DNA of 8,090 nt from Candidatus Bathyarchaeota archaeon (GTDB taxonomy: Archaea > Thermoproteota > Bathyarchaeia > RBG-16-48-13 > GCA-020355125), in NCBI GenBank assembly GCA_030671165.1, contig DAOVAG010000030.1, positions 1 through 8,090 on the forward strand, written 5' to 3'. The position numbers and the translations under genes were made by a program. The notes under the pieces were generated by a model. The model did no database searches. It was not told the origin of the DNA and saw nothing but the letters and a program-made list of their open reading frames with translations. Below, piece after piece: positions 1-5,796 of this stretch (the first letter of the stretch is position 1; each line of letters begins with the position of its first letter).

Positions 1-1
1 G

Positions 2-1273
2 AAATCCTCTCAAATTTCGGGATTCTACAAACTCTCTTTAGAAGAGCGATTGAAAATTGTAAAAGACTTCGCAAACCTAACGGAGGAAGAAGAGAAACTC
101 ATTAAGAATACAGGAGCATTAAAGCCTGAAATTGCAAATCATATGATAGAAAATGTCATAGGTACGATAGCGATTCCGATAGGGATTGCAGTAAATTTCC
201 TAATCAATGGTAAAGATTACTTAATTCCAATGGCTATCGAAGAACCGTCTGTTGTCGCAGCAGCTAGTTACGCAGCCAAGATAGCGAGAAAAAGAGGAGG
301 GTTCAGAGCAAGCAGCACGGAACCTATTATGATTGGACAAATTCAAGTGGTTAATGTTAAAAACGTTTCTGCAGCTAAAACTGCACTATTAAAGGCTAAA
401 GATGAAATTATCAAAAATGCAAACGAACAAGACCCCATCCTTGTCTCATTAGGCGGGGGTGCTAAGGATTTAGAAGTAAAAATTTTAGACACAGAAACTG
501 GCCCAATGATTATAGTTGAACTTTTGATAGATTGTAGAGATGCCATGGGAGCAAATGCAGTAAACACGATGACTGAAGCTGTAGCTCCAATTGTTGAAAA
601 AATTACAAAAGGGCGAGTTTACTTACGTATCTTGTCTAATTTAGCTGATAGACGTTTAGTTAGGGCTAGTGTACTCATTGATAAGGATGTTGTGGGTGGT
701 GAAGAGGTCGTTGAAGGTATTATTCAAGCCTATACATTCGCGGTAGCTGATCCTTACAGATGTGCAACACATAATAAGGGAATTATGAATGGAATAATCT
801 CGATCGTATTAGCTACAGGTAATGATCATCGAGCAGTAGAAGCAGGAGCTCATGTTTACGCTGTTAAATCAGGAAAATATACTCCTTTAACTGTTTGGCA
901 GAAGAACAAAGATGGTGATCTAGAAGGTAGTATTGAGTTACCAATGGCCGTTGGGATTGTAGGTGGAGCCACAAAGGTGCATCCAATTGCTAGAATTAAC
1001 ATAAAAATTTTAGGTGTAAAGACATCTACTGAATTGGGGGAAGTCATAGCCGCTATAGGTTTAGCACAGAACTTAGCTGCGTTGAGGGCTCTAGCTGCGG
1101 AAGGTATTCAGCGGGGGCATATGGCCTTACATGCTCGAAATATTGCTATCGAAGCAGGAGCCACTGGAGATTTAATTTATGCCATTGCTAATAAGATGGT
1201 TGAAGAGAAAAACATTAGACGGGATAGAGCAAGGCAATTAATGGATAGGTTGGGAAAGAGAGGAACTTTTTAA
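2..1273 (+). CDS. Class II HMG-CoA reductase, partial at the 5' end
   Basis: This enzyme interconverts HMG-CoA and mevalonate; in archaea it supplies the mevalonate pathway for isoprenoid ether lipids and acts in the cytosol. The frame is open from base 2, and the codons before the TTG at 50 encode SSQISGFYKLSLEER, which matches the family N-terminus. The true start is therefore just left of the window, probably by only a few codons. Numbering from the TTG at 50 and comparing with the Pseudomonas mevalonii enzyme from memory, the catalytic residues are present: Glu65 (EEPS), Lys243 (THNKG), Asp259 (GND) and His357 (RGHMALH). The DAMGAN motif is at 164-169. Asp128 matches P. mevalonii Asp146, which favours NADH, so NADH use is inferred. 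There is no N-terminal membrane domain, unlike eukaryotic class I enzymes. Class II enzymes are mainly bacterial with some archaeal members, so an old transfer is possible. The family call is nearly certain. Confidence 0.97.
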   Translation, partial: KSSQISGFYKLSLEERLKIVKDFANLTEEEEKLIKNTGALKPEIANHMIENVIGTIAIPIGIAVNFLINGKDYLIPMAIEEPSVVAAASYAAKIARKRGGFRASSTEPIMIGQIQVVNVKNVSAAKTALLKAKDEIIKNANEQDPILVSLGGGAKDLEVKILDTETGPMIIVELLIDCRDAMGANAVNTMTEAVAPIVEKITKGRVYLRILSNLADRRLVRASVLIDKDVVGGEEVVEGIIQAYTFAVADPYRCATHNKGIMNGIISIVLATGNDHRAVEAGAHVYAVKSGKYTPLTVWQKNKDGDLEGSIELPMAVGIVGGATKVHPIARINIKILGVKTSTELGEVIAAIGLAQNLAALRALAAEGIQRGHMALHARNIAIEAGATGDLIYAIANKMVEEKNIRRDRARQLMDRLGKRGTF

Positions 1274-1275
1274 GG

Positions 1276-1288
1276 TTTTATCTTTTAA
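1276..1288 (+). terminator. T-rich stretch after the HMG-CoA reductase gene
   Basis: Two short T runs begin three bases after the reductase stop codon (GGTTTTATCTTTTAA). Archaeal RNA polymerase often terminates at T-rich tracts without a strong hairpin. The position fits termination of the plus-strand gene before the convergent minus-strand gene. The runs are short, so support is weak. Confidence 0.3.
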
Positions 1289-1333
1289 CGATATCAGAGA
1301 GAAGAAAAAGAATTGTTACAAAAGCTAATAGAG

Positions 1334-1351
1334 CCCGTTTGATAAATCGGG
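1334..1351. repeat. Inverted repeat in the convergent intergenic region
   Basis: CCCG at 1334-1337 pairs with CGGG at 1348-1351. After one T-T mismatch, two further T-A pairs close a GATA loop. It lies about 60 bases past the reductase stop. It could act as a structured 3' end for transcripts from either strand. It is not followed by a clear T run on the plus strand. Confidence 0.4.
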
Positions 1352-1390
1352 ACTAAAATTCAAATGCTATGAAGAAGAACAGAAGACAAA

Positions 1391-1408
1391 AGTACTGTTG
1401 TGAGTACT
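1391..1408 (-). terminator. Hairpin with T-rich tail downstream of the Yip1-type gene
   Basis: AGTACT at 1391-1396 and AGTACT at 1403-1408 form a perfect 6-bp stem with a 6-base loop. Read on the minus strand, the stem is followed directly by a pyrimidine-rich tail (TTTGTCTTCTGTTCTTC). It lies about 73 bases beyond the stop of the minus-strand zinc-ribbon gene. The shape resembles an intrinsic terminator, but such hairpins are less used in archaea. Confidence 0.4.
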
Positions 1409-1481
1409 CCTATTGAAAAATCATTGCTGGATATTTTAGTTGTTATTGTTAAGTGAACCATTTGAATACAATTGATTTCTG

Positions 1482-2123
1482 TTAAATTAGAAAGAATAGC
1501 ATGAATTCAAACAACATATAGGCAATAAATCCAACGATACAAGTTAAAATGGCATTAACAGTTGAGAAATCTAAGGCTTGTCTTACAGCAATTGCCATAG
1601 CTGCCAATCCCCAAATTCCAATAACAAAAGAGATCACCCCTCCGAGAAATGGTATGAAGCTAAAGATGAGTAGAATTCCTGGAGCATCTGAGAAACCTAT
1701 TGTTCGGAGAAGCTCGCCATACGTGGCGATGCCACCAAAAACCTTCGTACCTATGATATATGTGATGAAAGACCAGATCAACCAGCCTACGAGAGATAAA
1801 ATGAGGCCAGAGATTAAACTAGCAATGATAATTGAGGGCTCTACTCCAAGCATAGCTATGCTTGCAGCGCTACCGATTCCAGAGCTGATACTAGCAATTA
1901 CTACAATAAAAAGAGCCTGGAGGGTGGCGGTCTCATCATTTTCCACCTCATCATATAAAGTAGAGTCTAGTCTAGCAGCACGGATCATTCTCTCAACGAT
2001 ACTAGTAGATGCGGGGGGTAGTGGTGTCTTGATTGGTTCTTGTTTTTCTACTGGAATTCCACAATAAGGACAAAAACCGGCATCTTCAGGGATTTCATTC
2101 CCACACTTAGTGCAGAAAGCCAT
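1482..2123 (-). CDS. Zinc-ribbon Yip1-family membrane protein
   Basis: This is a predicted integral membrane protein of 213 residues with unknown function. A zinc ribbon occupies the N-terminus, with Cys4, Cys7, Cys18 and Cys21 in CTKCG...CPYCG. A proline-rich linker follows at about 30-40, then a charged stretch to about 65. The rest is hydrophobic, with four or five likely membrane segments at about 67-92, 98-125, 148-183 and 189-213. The pattern RTIGFSDAPGILLI...IPFLGG...IWGLAAMAIAVRQAL at about 140-184 is typical of the Yip1 (PF04893) family. Eukaryotic Yip1 proteins act in Golgi trafficking, but archaeal ones are uncharacterised, so no trafficking role is claimed. The ATG at 2123 is the only start that keeps the whole zinc ribbon. 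Upstream GTGAT resembles the GGTGATC part of the archaeal Shine-Dalgarno sequence. It is probably transcribed alone. Confidence 0.85.
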   Translation of the reverse strand: MAFCTKCGNEIPEDAGFCPYCGIPVEKQEPIKTPLPPASTSIVERMIRAARLDSTLYDEVENDETATLQALFIVVIASISSGIGSAASIAMLGVEPSIIIASLISGLILSLVGWLIWSFITYIIGTKVFGGIATYGELLRTIGFSDAPGILLIFSFIPFLGGVISFVIGIWGLAAMAIAVRQALDFSTVNAILTCIVGFIAYMLFEFMLFFLI

Positions 2124-2159
2124 CTAATAATCACAAGCGCTAAAGATGTCCTTCTACTA

Positions 2160-2182
2160 TATTAATTCTTTTATTAATTCTT
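2160..2182. repeat. Two 11-bp direct repeats upstream of the Yip1-type gene
   Basis: TATTAATTCTT occurs at 2160-2170 and again at 2172-2182, a 12-base period. On the minus strand each copy reads AAGAATTAATA. They lie about 37-60 bases before the start codon, where the TATA element of this gene would be expected. They may form the core promoter, a regulator site, or just simple AT-rich sequence. Confidence 0.5.
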
Positions 2183-2201
2183 CAGGAATAATGTAAAAAT
2201 G

Positions 2202-2214
2202 GTTTTTTAAAAAG
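2202..2214 (-). terminator. Possible T-rich terminator after the glycosyltransferase gene
   Basis: The minus strand reads CTTTTTAAAAAACC here, with another T5 run shortly after. This is about 80 bases past the stop of the minus-strand glycosyltransferase gene and before the promoter region of the next gene. The T-rich composition and position fit archaeal termination. The region is AT-rich in general, so the call is weak. Confidence 0.22.
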
Positions 2215-2291
2215 ATTAGAAACCTGAAAAAGGTGATAGAATATTTTTATTACTGGAAATTGAGGGATAAAGATAAGTCATGAGAATTTGA

Positions 2292-3452
2292 CTAATGTTT
2301 TTTGATGGTTTTAACCATGGTATCCACAGCATCATATTTTGCAGTATCTTTTTGGATTTGATGAGCTCTATCAATAAAGCTTCCTAAAAACATCTCTTGT
2401 AAAGTCGAAATTAGACGAGAAGAATTCAGTGATCTTTGAGTTATGATTTTAGCTATACCAAGTTCAGCCACTCTATTAGCATTGCCAAATTGTTCTGTTT
2501 GGCTAGGTGTCGGGATAAGTATTAATGGTTTACCATAGCAGATTGCATGGGTGATTGTTCCTAGTCCTGCTCTAGAAATAACTAAATCGCATGCTTTTAG
2601 AACTTCAAAACGATTAGGTAACCAATCGTAAATGAGCATATTCCCTTCTTGAGTGGGGGGGGTATTTGAGTTGGGAAGACCAAGAGACATAATTATGCGG
2701 TATTTGTCTGGAAGTTTCTTAAGAATTCGCCGGATTATAGATGAAAAATATTTTTTTTCTTGAGAGGGTCCACTAATGGGTGCTAGAATAAGGTATTCAT
2801 CATCAAGTCCCAATTTTTTTCTTATGACGTCTCTGTCGGGTAATTCTTTTGGTTTGATTGGGAGAATAGGTCCAATAAACCGTATCTTGCTTTCTCTCCG
2901 CGGGGGGATACTAACGTTGTAAGCGGAGATTGTATATGGTTGAGAGAAATCAGGTATTAAGATCTCCTCACCCAAACCCCATACTTTGCCTATAACCGTG
3001 AGAATGCCTCCATCTGCAATTGCTGCTAATTGTAAGAACCGTCTTTCTCGAGGAATTGTAACTCGATAGACGTTGAGAAGAGTGAGTACGGGTATCCCCA
3101 ATAGTTTAGCGGCTAAAATTGTTGAAACTCTGGAATCTGAAACAATAACATCGGGGTTGAATCCGCGCATAAAACGTATCTCTGCTCTCAACTGGTTTAG
3201 AAAGATGAAAATGGAGAAGATTCCGGGGTTAGCCGTTGTCTGTCTAAAATCGATTTCACCATCGGGTTTGACAACATAGCTTATCGGTGGGGCTTTGCAG
3301 AGTGGAAGATTCTCGCGCTCAACATAGTCGCAGGCATCACTATAAGTGGAGAAGAGAATATTATCACCCGTTTCAATAAGCTTCAAAGCAATAGGGATAC
3401 ACCGACCTATGTGACCAAGACCTACACCGTTGACCCCGAAGTAAACGCGCAT
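2292..3452 (-). CDS. GT-B fold glycosyltransferase, MurG/GT28-like
   Basis: This 386-residue protein is predicted to transfer a sugar from a nucleotide-sugar donor; acceptor and sugar are unknown. The N-terminal half starts with a Rossmann-type strand and the glycine loop GVGLGHIGR at 9-17, typical of MurG-like and related GT-B enzymes. The C-terminal half has the donor-binding signature: DWLPN at 276-280, DLVISRAGLGT at 289-299, GKPLILIPTP at 307-316, then TEQFGNA at 319-325. Length fits the family. There is no signal peptide or clear transmembrane helix, so it is probably cytosolic or loosely membrane-associated, making glycolipids or surface glycans (inference). The ATG at 3452 begins directly with the first beta strand; AAGGAAG lies about 10 bases upstream. 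No sugar-metabolism gene lies nearby to hint at the substrate. The gene contains tracts of eight C and eight A on the coding strand, reported as a finding. Confidence 0.88.
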   Translation of the reverse strand: MRVYFGVNGVGLGHIGRCIPIALKLIETGDNILFSTYSDACDYVERENLPLCKAPPISYVVKPDGEIDFRQTTANPGIFSIFIFLNQLRAEIRFMRGFNPDVIVSDSRVSTILAAKLLGIPVLTLLNVYRVTIPRERRFLQLAAIADGGILTVIGKVWGLGEEILIPDFSQPYTISAYNVSIPPRRESKIRFIGPILPIKPKELPDRDVIRKKLGLDDEYLILAPISGPSQEKKYFSSIIRRILKKLPDKYRIIMSLGLPNSNTPPTQEGNMLIYDWLPNRFEVLKACDLVISRAGLGTITHAICYGKPLILIPTPSQTEQFGNANRVAELGIAKIITQRSLNSSRLISTLQEMFLGSFIDRAHQIQKDTAKYDAVDTMVKTIKKH

Positions 3453-3520
3453 TCCTATTTATCTTCCTTTTCAAATATTCGTGGAGAGAGAGGAGGTATT
3501 ATAATAATTGTCTCCTAAAT

Positions 3521-3528
3521 AATTTATA
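3521..3528 (-). promoter_or_regulatory. TATA-like box for the glycosyltransferase gene
   Basis: The minus strand reads CGATATAAATTATTTA, a good match to an archaeal TATA box. Transcription would start about 25 bases downstream, near 3497. That gives a leader of about 45 bases containing the AAGGAAG element before the ATG at 3452. The position and spacing support it, but AT-rich sequence gives chance matches. Confidence 0.4.
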
Positions 3529-3715
3529 TCGAAACGGGTTGTTAGTATTGGCTTTTCTAAAGAATTATCATAATAAATGTAAAAATTATCTATCTTAAAG
3601 TTAAACAAATTGTTACACTTCAATTCTATTTCCTTTTTTAAGTCGTAATCAGCATTTTTCTAAAAATTATTAAAACATCATCAAAGACATTTTTCATCAA
3701 ATTTATTCTGGTTAA

Positions 3716-3741
3716 GTGTTTACACCTTTAAGAGCTTAAAG
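3716..3741. repeat. Two adjacent palindromes after the AMMECR1 gene
   Basis: GTGTTTACAC (3716-3725) and CTTTAAGAGCTTAAAG (3726-3741) are back-to-back perfect inverted repeats with 2-base centres. They start 30 bases past the stop of the minus-strand AMMECR1 gene. Two-base centres fit a protein-binding site better than an RNA hairpin. They may equally help end the transcript. Confidence 0.4.
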
Positions 3742-3770
3742 AATGTTTAATTATCAAATTTTTTGAAGAT

Positions 3771-4406
3771 TCATGAGGAATTCTGTTTTCGCATGTCTTC
3801 AAGAACCACGTCCCCATCTAGTGTAAGTTCCTTTACAATAATACATGAAAACTTGTAAATTTTGGTTCCTTCTATCAACCAAGCATCAGGGGTTAACCCT
3901 CCTTTCATACAGCAATTAATTAAAAATTCTTCGACATCCCAATTCCATTCAACAGGAACCTGTGGAAGGAGTAATCCTTTATACAATCCCCGTTCCACAA
4001 TTAATCCATCGCGCCCCACATTTATCTCATTTACAAAGTTTTTAGGATCACTAACAAGAATCTGTGTGGGTGGTGTTAAGACACTTATTTCTATAAATAT
4101 ATGTTCCATTTCTTGACTGTCAACTGGGTTGAATCGAGGATCACGAGTAGCAGAGTTTATCGCAGATTCGATTGTAGCTTCTACAAGGGATATTTCAGGC
4201 ATAGGATAACCTATACAGCCTCTTAGATGTTTATTATTACCTTTTATACTGTTTAAAGTCACGAAAACGCCACGTTTTTCTTTTAATTTAGTCGGAGTAT
4301 CCATGGGAATGGGGCATTTCTTTTGAGTTTCTAAGAACATCATTATTGTTTTTCTAACAAGTTTAACAAGAAAGCGACCATCATCTAAAGATAATTCAAA
4401 AGACAT
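3771..4406 (-). CDS. AMMECR1 domain protein
   Basis: This is a stand-alone AMMECR1 protein of 211 residues, a family found in archaea, some bacteria and eukaryotes whose biochemical role is not established. The hallmark LRGCIGY is at 61-67. Other conserved parts are SATRDPRF at 85-92, EISVLTPP at 106-113, GRDGLIVERG at 131-140, GLLLPQVPVEWNW at 144-156 and FLINCCMKGGL at 161-171. The length fits archaeal members such as Pyrococcus PH0010. The frame extends further upstream to an ATG at 4484, but that would overlap the Mut7-C gene. I chose the ATG at 4406 because GGAAGGATC lies four bases before it and because family members begin near this point. It starts 22 bases after the Mut7-C stop, so the two are probably cotranscribed and perhaps translationally linked. 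No signal peptide is visible, so it is cytosolic. The invariant cysteine of LRGCIG is present, suggesting an intact binding or catalytic pocket. Confidence 0.95.
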   Translation of the reverse strand: MSFELSLDDGRFLVKLVRKTIMMFLETQKKCPIPMDTPTKLKEKRGVFVTLNSIKGNNKHLRGCIGYPMPEISLVEATIESAINSATRDPRFNPVDSQEMEHIFIEISVLTPPTQILVSDPKNFVNEINVGRDGLIVERGLYKGLLLPQVPVEWNWDVEEFLINCCMKGGLTPDAWLIEGTKIYKFSCIIVKELTLDGDVVLEDMRKQNSS

Positions 4407-4410
4407 AATT

Positions 4411-4419
4411 GATCCTTCC
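4411..4419 (-). promoter_or_regulatory. Ribosome binding site that fixes the AMMECR1 start
   Basis: The minus strand reads GGAAGGATC, close to the archaeal consensus GGAGGTGATC, followed by AATT and then ATG at 4406. It favours the 211-residue protein over the longer reading from 4484. Confidence 0.6.
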
Positions 4420-4428
4420 TTTTCTAAC

Positions 4429-4917
4429 TTAAGGTTTATTAATACGACTTTCTCGAAGGTTCTTAGCTTTTCGAAGGGTTGCATTTATATTTTTCCAATG
4501 ACTACCCTGCCAGTAGACTTTATTGCAACCAGTACAGAGCCAGAACTCATCATAATGTTTAAGCGTACCAGAATGGACTTTATCAACTATATCTGTTTTT
4601 TTAATCCATCTAAGATGAGCGTCACAAATTGGGCAACGAGATATCGAGATGTCGATTACAAGAGGTATCTTGAATTTTTGAGAAAAGTTAGCTAACATCT
4701 CAAGTATTGTCATACCTTCAATAAAAAAGACGCGTATTCCAGTAGATTTAGCTCTACGAAAAAGAGTCAAATCTCTAGTCAATAGAATATGATTATTATC
4801 TCTAGCGAAATCTAGCAGTTCATGATCAGATGCTTTTTTAAAATATTTTACTGTGCAACCAAGCATTCTTAACCATCTTGAGAAACTCCCCAACATACTA
4901 TCGACAATAAATTTCAT
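4429..4917 (-). CDS. Mut7-C ribonuclease-like protein with C-terminal zinc ribbon
   Basis: This predicted RNase of 162 residues belongs to the Mut7-C family (PF01927), a PIN-like fold named after the C-terminus of Caenorhabditis MUT-7. The N-terminus MKFIVDSMLGSFSRWLRMLG is typical of the family. Candidate metal-binding acids are Asp6, Asp31 and Asp49 (in LTRD). A zinc ribbon follows with Cys95, Cys98, Cys128 and Cys131, and the usual closing motif YWQGSHW at 135-141. The basic tail could bind RNA. The frame extends to a TTG at 4953, but family members begin at MKFIVD, so I chose the ATG at 4917, which lacks a clear ribosome binding site. That ATG overlaps the stop of a possible small ORF in an ATGA arrangement. 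AMMECR1 follows after 22 bases, likely in the same transcript. The substrate is unknown, and the nuclease call is from family only. Confidence 0.9.
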   Translation of the reverse strand: MKFIVDSMLGSFSRWLRMLGCTVKYFKKASDHELLDFARDNNHILLTRDLTLFRRAKSTGIRVFFIEGMTILEMLANFSQKFKIPLVIDISISRCPICDAHLRWIKKTDIVDKVHSGTLKHYDEFWLCTGCNKVYWQGSHWKNINATLRKAKNLRESRINKP

Positions 4918-5036
4918 ATAGGATACACAGCAAATAATGGTATTGTCAAGCAACTTCCAATGTTGAAGAAAACGTTACTAGATAAATTAAACAGCGAACG
5001 TGTTTGTTGAATTAAGGTCTTCAGTATCAGATTCAT
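4914..5036 (-). CDS. Possible 40-residue small ORF before the Mut7-C gene
   Basis: I do not recognise this product. It starts with ATG at 5036, begins MNLILKTLIQ and ends in the hydrophobic stretch LTIPLFAVYPI. The stop TGA overlaps the Mut7-C ATG as ATGA, the usual geometry of translational coupling. AGAGG lies 10 bases upstream of the start, GGAGG lies 27 bases upstream, and a TATA-like box lies near 5085-5093. An open frame of 41 codons can arise by chance in this composition, and the overlap may be coincidence. It could be a leader peptide or a small membrane protein, or it may not be translated. Confidence 0.25.
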   Translation of the reverse strand: MNLILKTLIQQTRSLFNLSSNVFFNIGSCLTIPLFAVYPI

Positions 5037-5084
5037 GGAAATTTTTCCTCTTTGACAAAGATTCCTCCAAGTAGTGGATCATAG

Positions 5085-5093
5085 TATATAATA
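5085..5093 (-). promoter_or_regulatory. TATA-like box upstream of the small ORF and Mut7-C gene
   Basis: The minus strand reads TATTATATA at 5093-5085. A start site about 25 bases downstream would fall near 5063. The transcript would then cover the small ORF, Mut7-C and AMMECR1. The long gap after the CBS gene makes a separate promoter here reasonable. Confidence 0.35.
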
Positions 5094-5173
5094 GAGGGGT
5101 GTATTTTAGACAACTTGAGCCATTAACATCCTAATCCTGTTCCAATGACGTCGTTTATTTGACAAGTATTTTC

Positions 5174-5746
5174 CTAAATGCGTTCTAGATCGAGGGAACA
5201 TTCTCTACAGAGAAACTTACCATCTATCCGTTTAAGTGAAGTTGACCATTGAAGACATTTTTCACAAGAACCTGTCGTTGAAGTTTCTGTGAAAGGGGAG
5301 CGCCCTCGAGTAATTCGAGTCTTTTCCGTTATTATTTCTATGAGCGCTGGAGTTATAGAAACGATATCCTTATCAGAAATCATACCAACCATCTTTCCAT
5401 CATCCATAACAATAAGTCTTCCAATTGACTCTTTCTGCAGTATGGATGCTGCTGTCTTTATATCAGCAGCTGCTCTGATCATAACCGGTGGGGAACTCAT
5501 AATACTCTTCGCTGAAACTTCTCTAGCTTTAAGATTTTTAGCTGCTACTCTGAGAGCTATATCACGCTCAGTTATGACACCCAAAGGGTAGCCTTTATCA
5601 TTGACAATCACGATGCTGCCTAAATTGTGTCTATCCATTAAATTAGCTACAGAGTCAACCGTTTCACTTTCATCGACTTTTATAACGGGAGTTGACATCA
5701 CATCACTTACAGGGATTGCGGCATTAACCTCATTTAAACCAGGCAA
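5174..5746 (-). CDS. CBS domain pair protein with C-terminal zinc ribbon
   Basis: This 190-residue protein is probably a cytosolic regulator that senses an adenine nucleotide through its CBS pair. CBS1 spans about 12-70 (VSDVMSTPVIKVDESETV...GVITERDIALRV). CBS2 spans about 77-135 (AKSIMSSPPVMIRAAADI...GMISDKDIVSI). The TERD and SDKD turns are the usual ribose/phosphate-contacting motifs. A polar linker leads to a zinc ribbon with Cys161, Cys164, Cys180 and Cys183. The same architecture is known in Thermoplasma Ta0289, whose ribbon is rubredoxin-like; the partner protein there is unknown. The start is TTG at 5746, since no ATG or GTG lies near the first CBS motif and AGGAG sits nine bases upstream. 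The gene follows the NFACT gene after 50 bases, so cotranscription is likely. The 256 bases between its end and the Mut7-C start suggest a separate unit downstream. What it regulates cannot be told from the sequence. Confidence 0.93.
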   Translation of the reverse strand: MPGLNEVNAAIPVSDVMSTPVIKVDESETVDSVANLMDRHNLGSIVIVNDKGYPLGVITERDIALRVAAKNLKAREVSAKSIMSSPPVMIRAAADIKTAASILQKESIGRLIVMDDGKMVGMISDKDIVSITPALIEIITEKTRITRGRSPFTETSTTGSCEKCLQWSTSLKRIDGKFLCRECSLDLERI

Positions 5747-5755
5747 TAATCTATT

Positions 5756-5760
5756 CTCCT
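5756..5760 (-). promoter_or_regulatory. Ribosome binding site supporting a TTG start of the CBS gene
   Basis: AGGAG on the minus strand is followed by a 9-base spacer and TTG at 5746-5744. This decides an unusual start codon in a frame that has no ATG before the first CBS domain. Confidence 0.65.
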
Positions 5761-5796
5761 GATGGTTTTATCAACAAATGTAAGTTTATTCCTCTC

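Larger units (their letters stand above)
3453..3770. other. AT-rich intergenic region with no gene seen
   Basis: These 318 bases separate the AMMECR1 stop from the glycosyltransferase start. I find no ORF with a ribosome binding site and no tRNA-like fold. It holds a TATA-like box near 3521-3528 for the glycosyltransferase. It also holds a GA-rich stretch at 3482-3496 and two adjacent small palindromes at 3716-3741 just past the AMMECR1 gene. The middle (about 3540-3710) is AT-rich without visible structure. Confidence 0.6.

Noticed and set aside
1549..2067. Long plus-strand open frame of 172 codons opposite the Yip1-type gene
   Set aside because: The minus-strand frame has a full zinc ribbon and coherent membrane segments, while the plus-strand translation shows no domain and no ribosome binding site. 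It is the shadow of the minus-strand gene.
3640..3705. C/D box small RNA on the minus strand (two GATGA motifs followed by CTGA)
   Set aside because: The C-box purine is missing, no D' box is seen between the two GATGA motifs, and no terminal stem is present. The match is at chance level for AT-rich sequence.
4407..4484. Longer N-terminus of AMMECR1 starting at ATG 4484
   Set aside because: It overlaps the end of the Mut7-C gene, adds residues not found in the family, and a good ribosome binding site sits before the ATG at 4406.
4918..4953. Longer N-terminus of the Mut7-C protein starting at TTG 4953
   Set aside because: The family begins at MKFIVD, and the TTG has GGAAG directly adjacent with no spacing, so it is a poor start.
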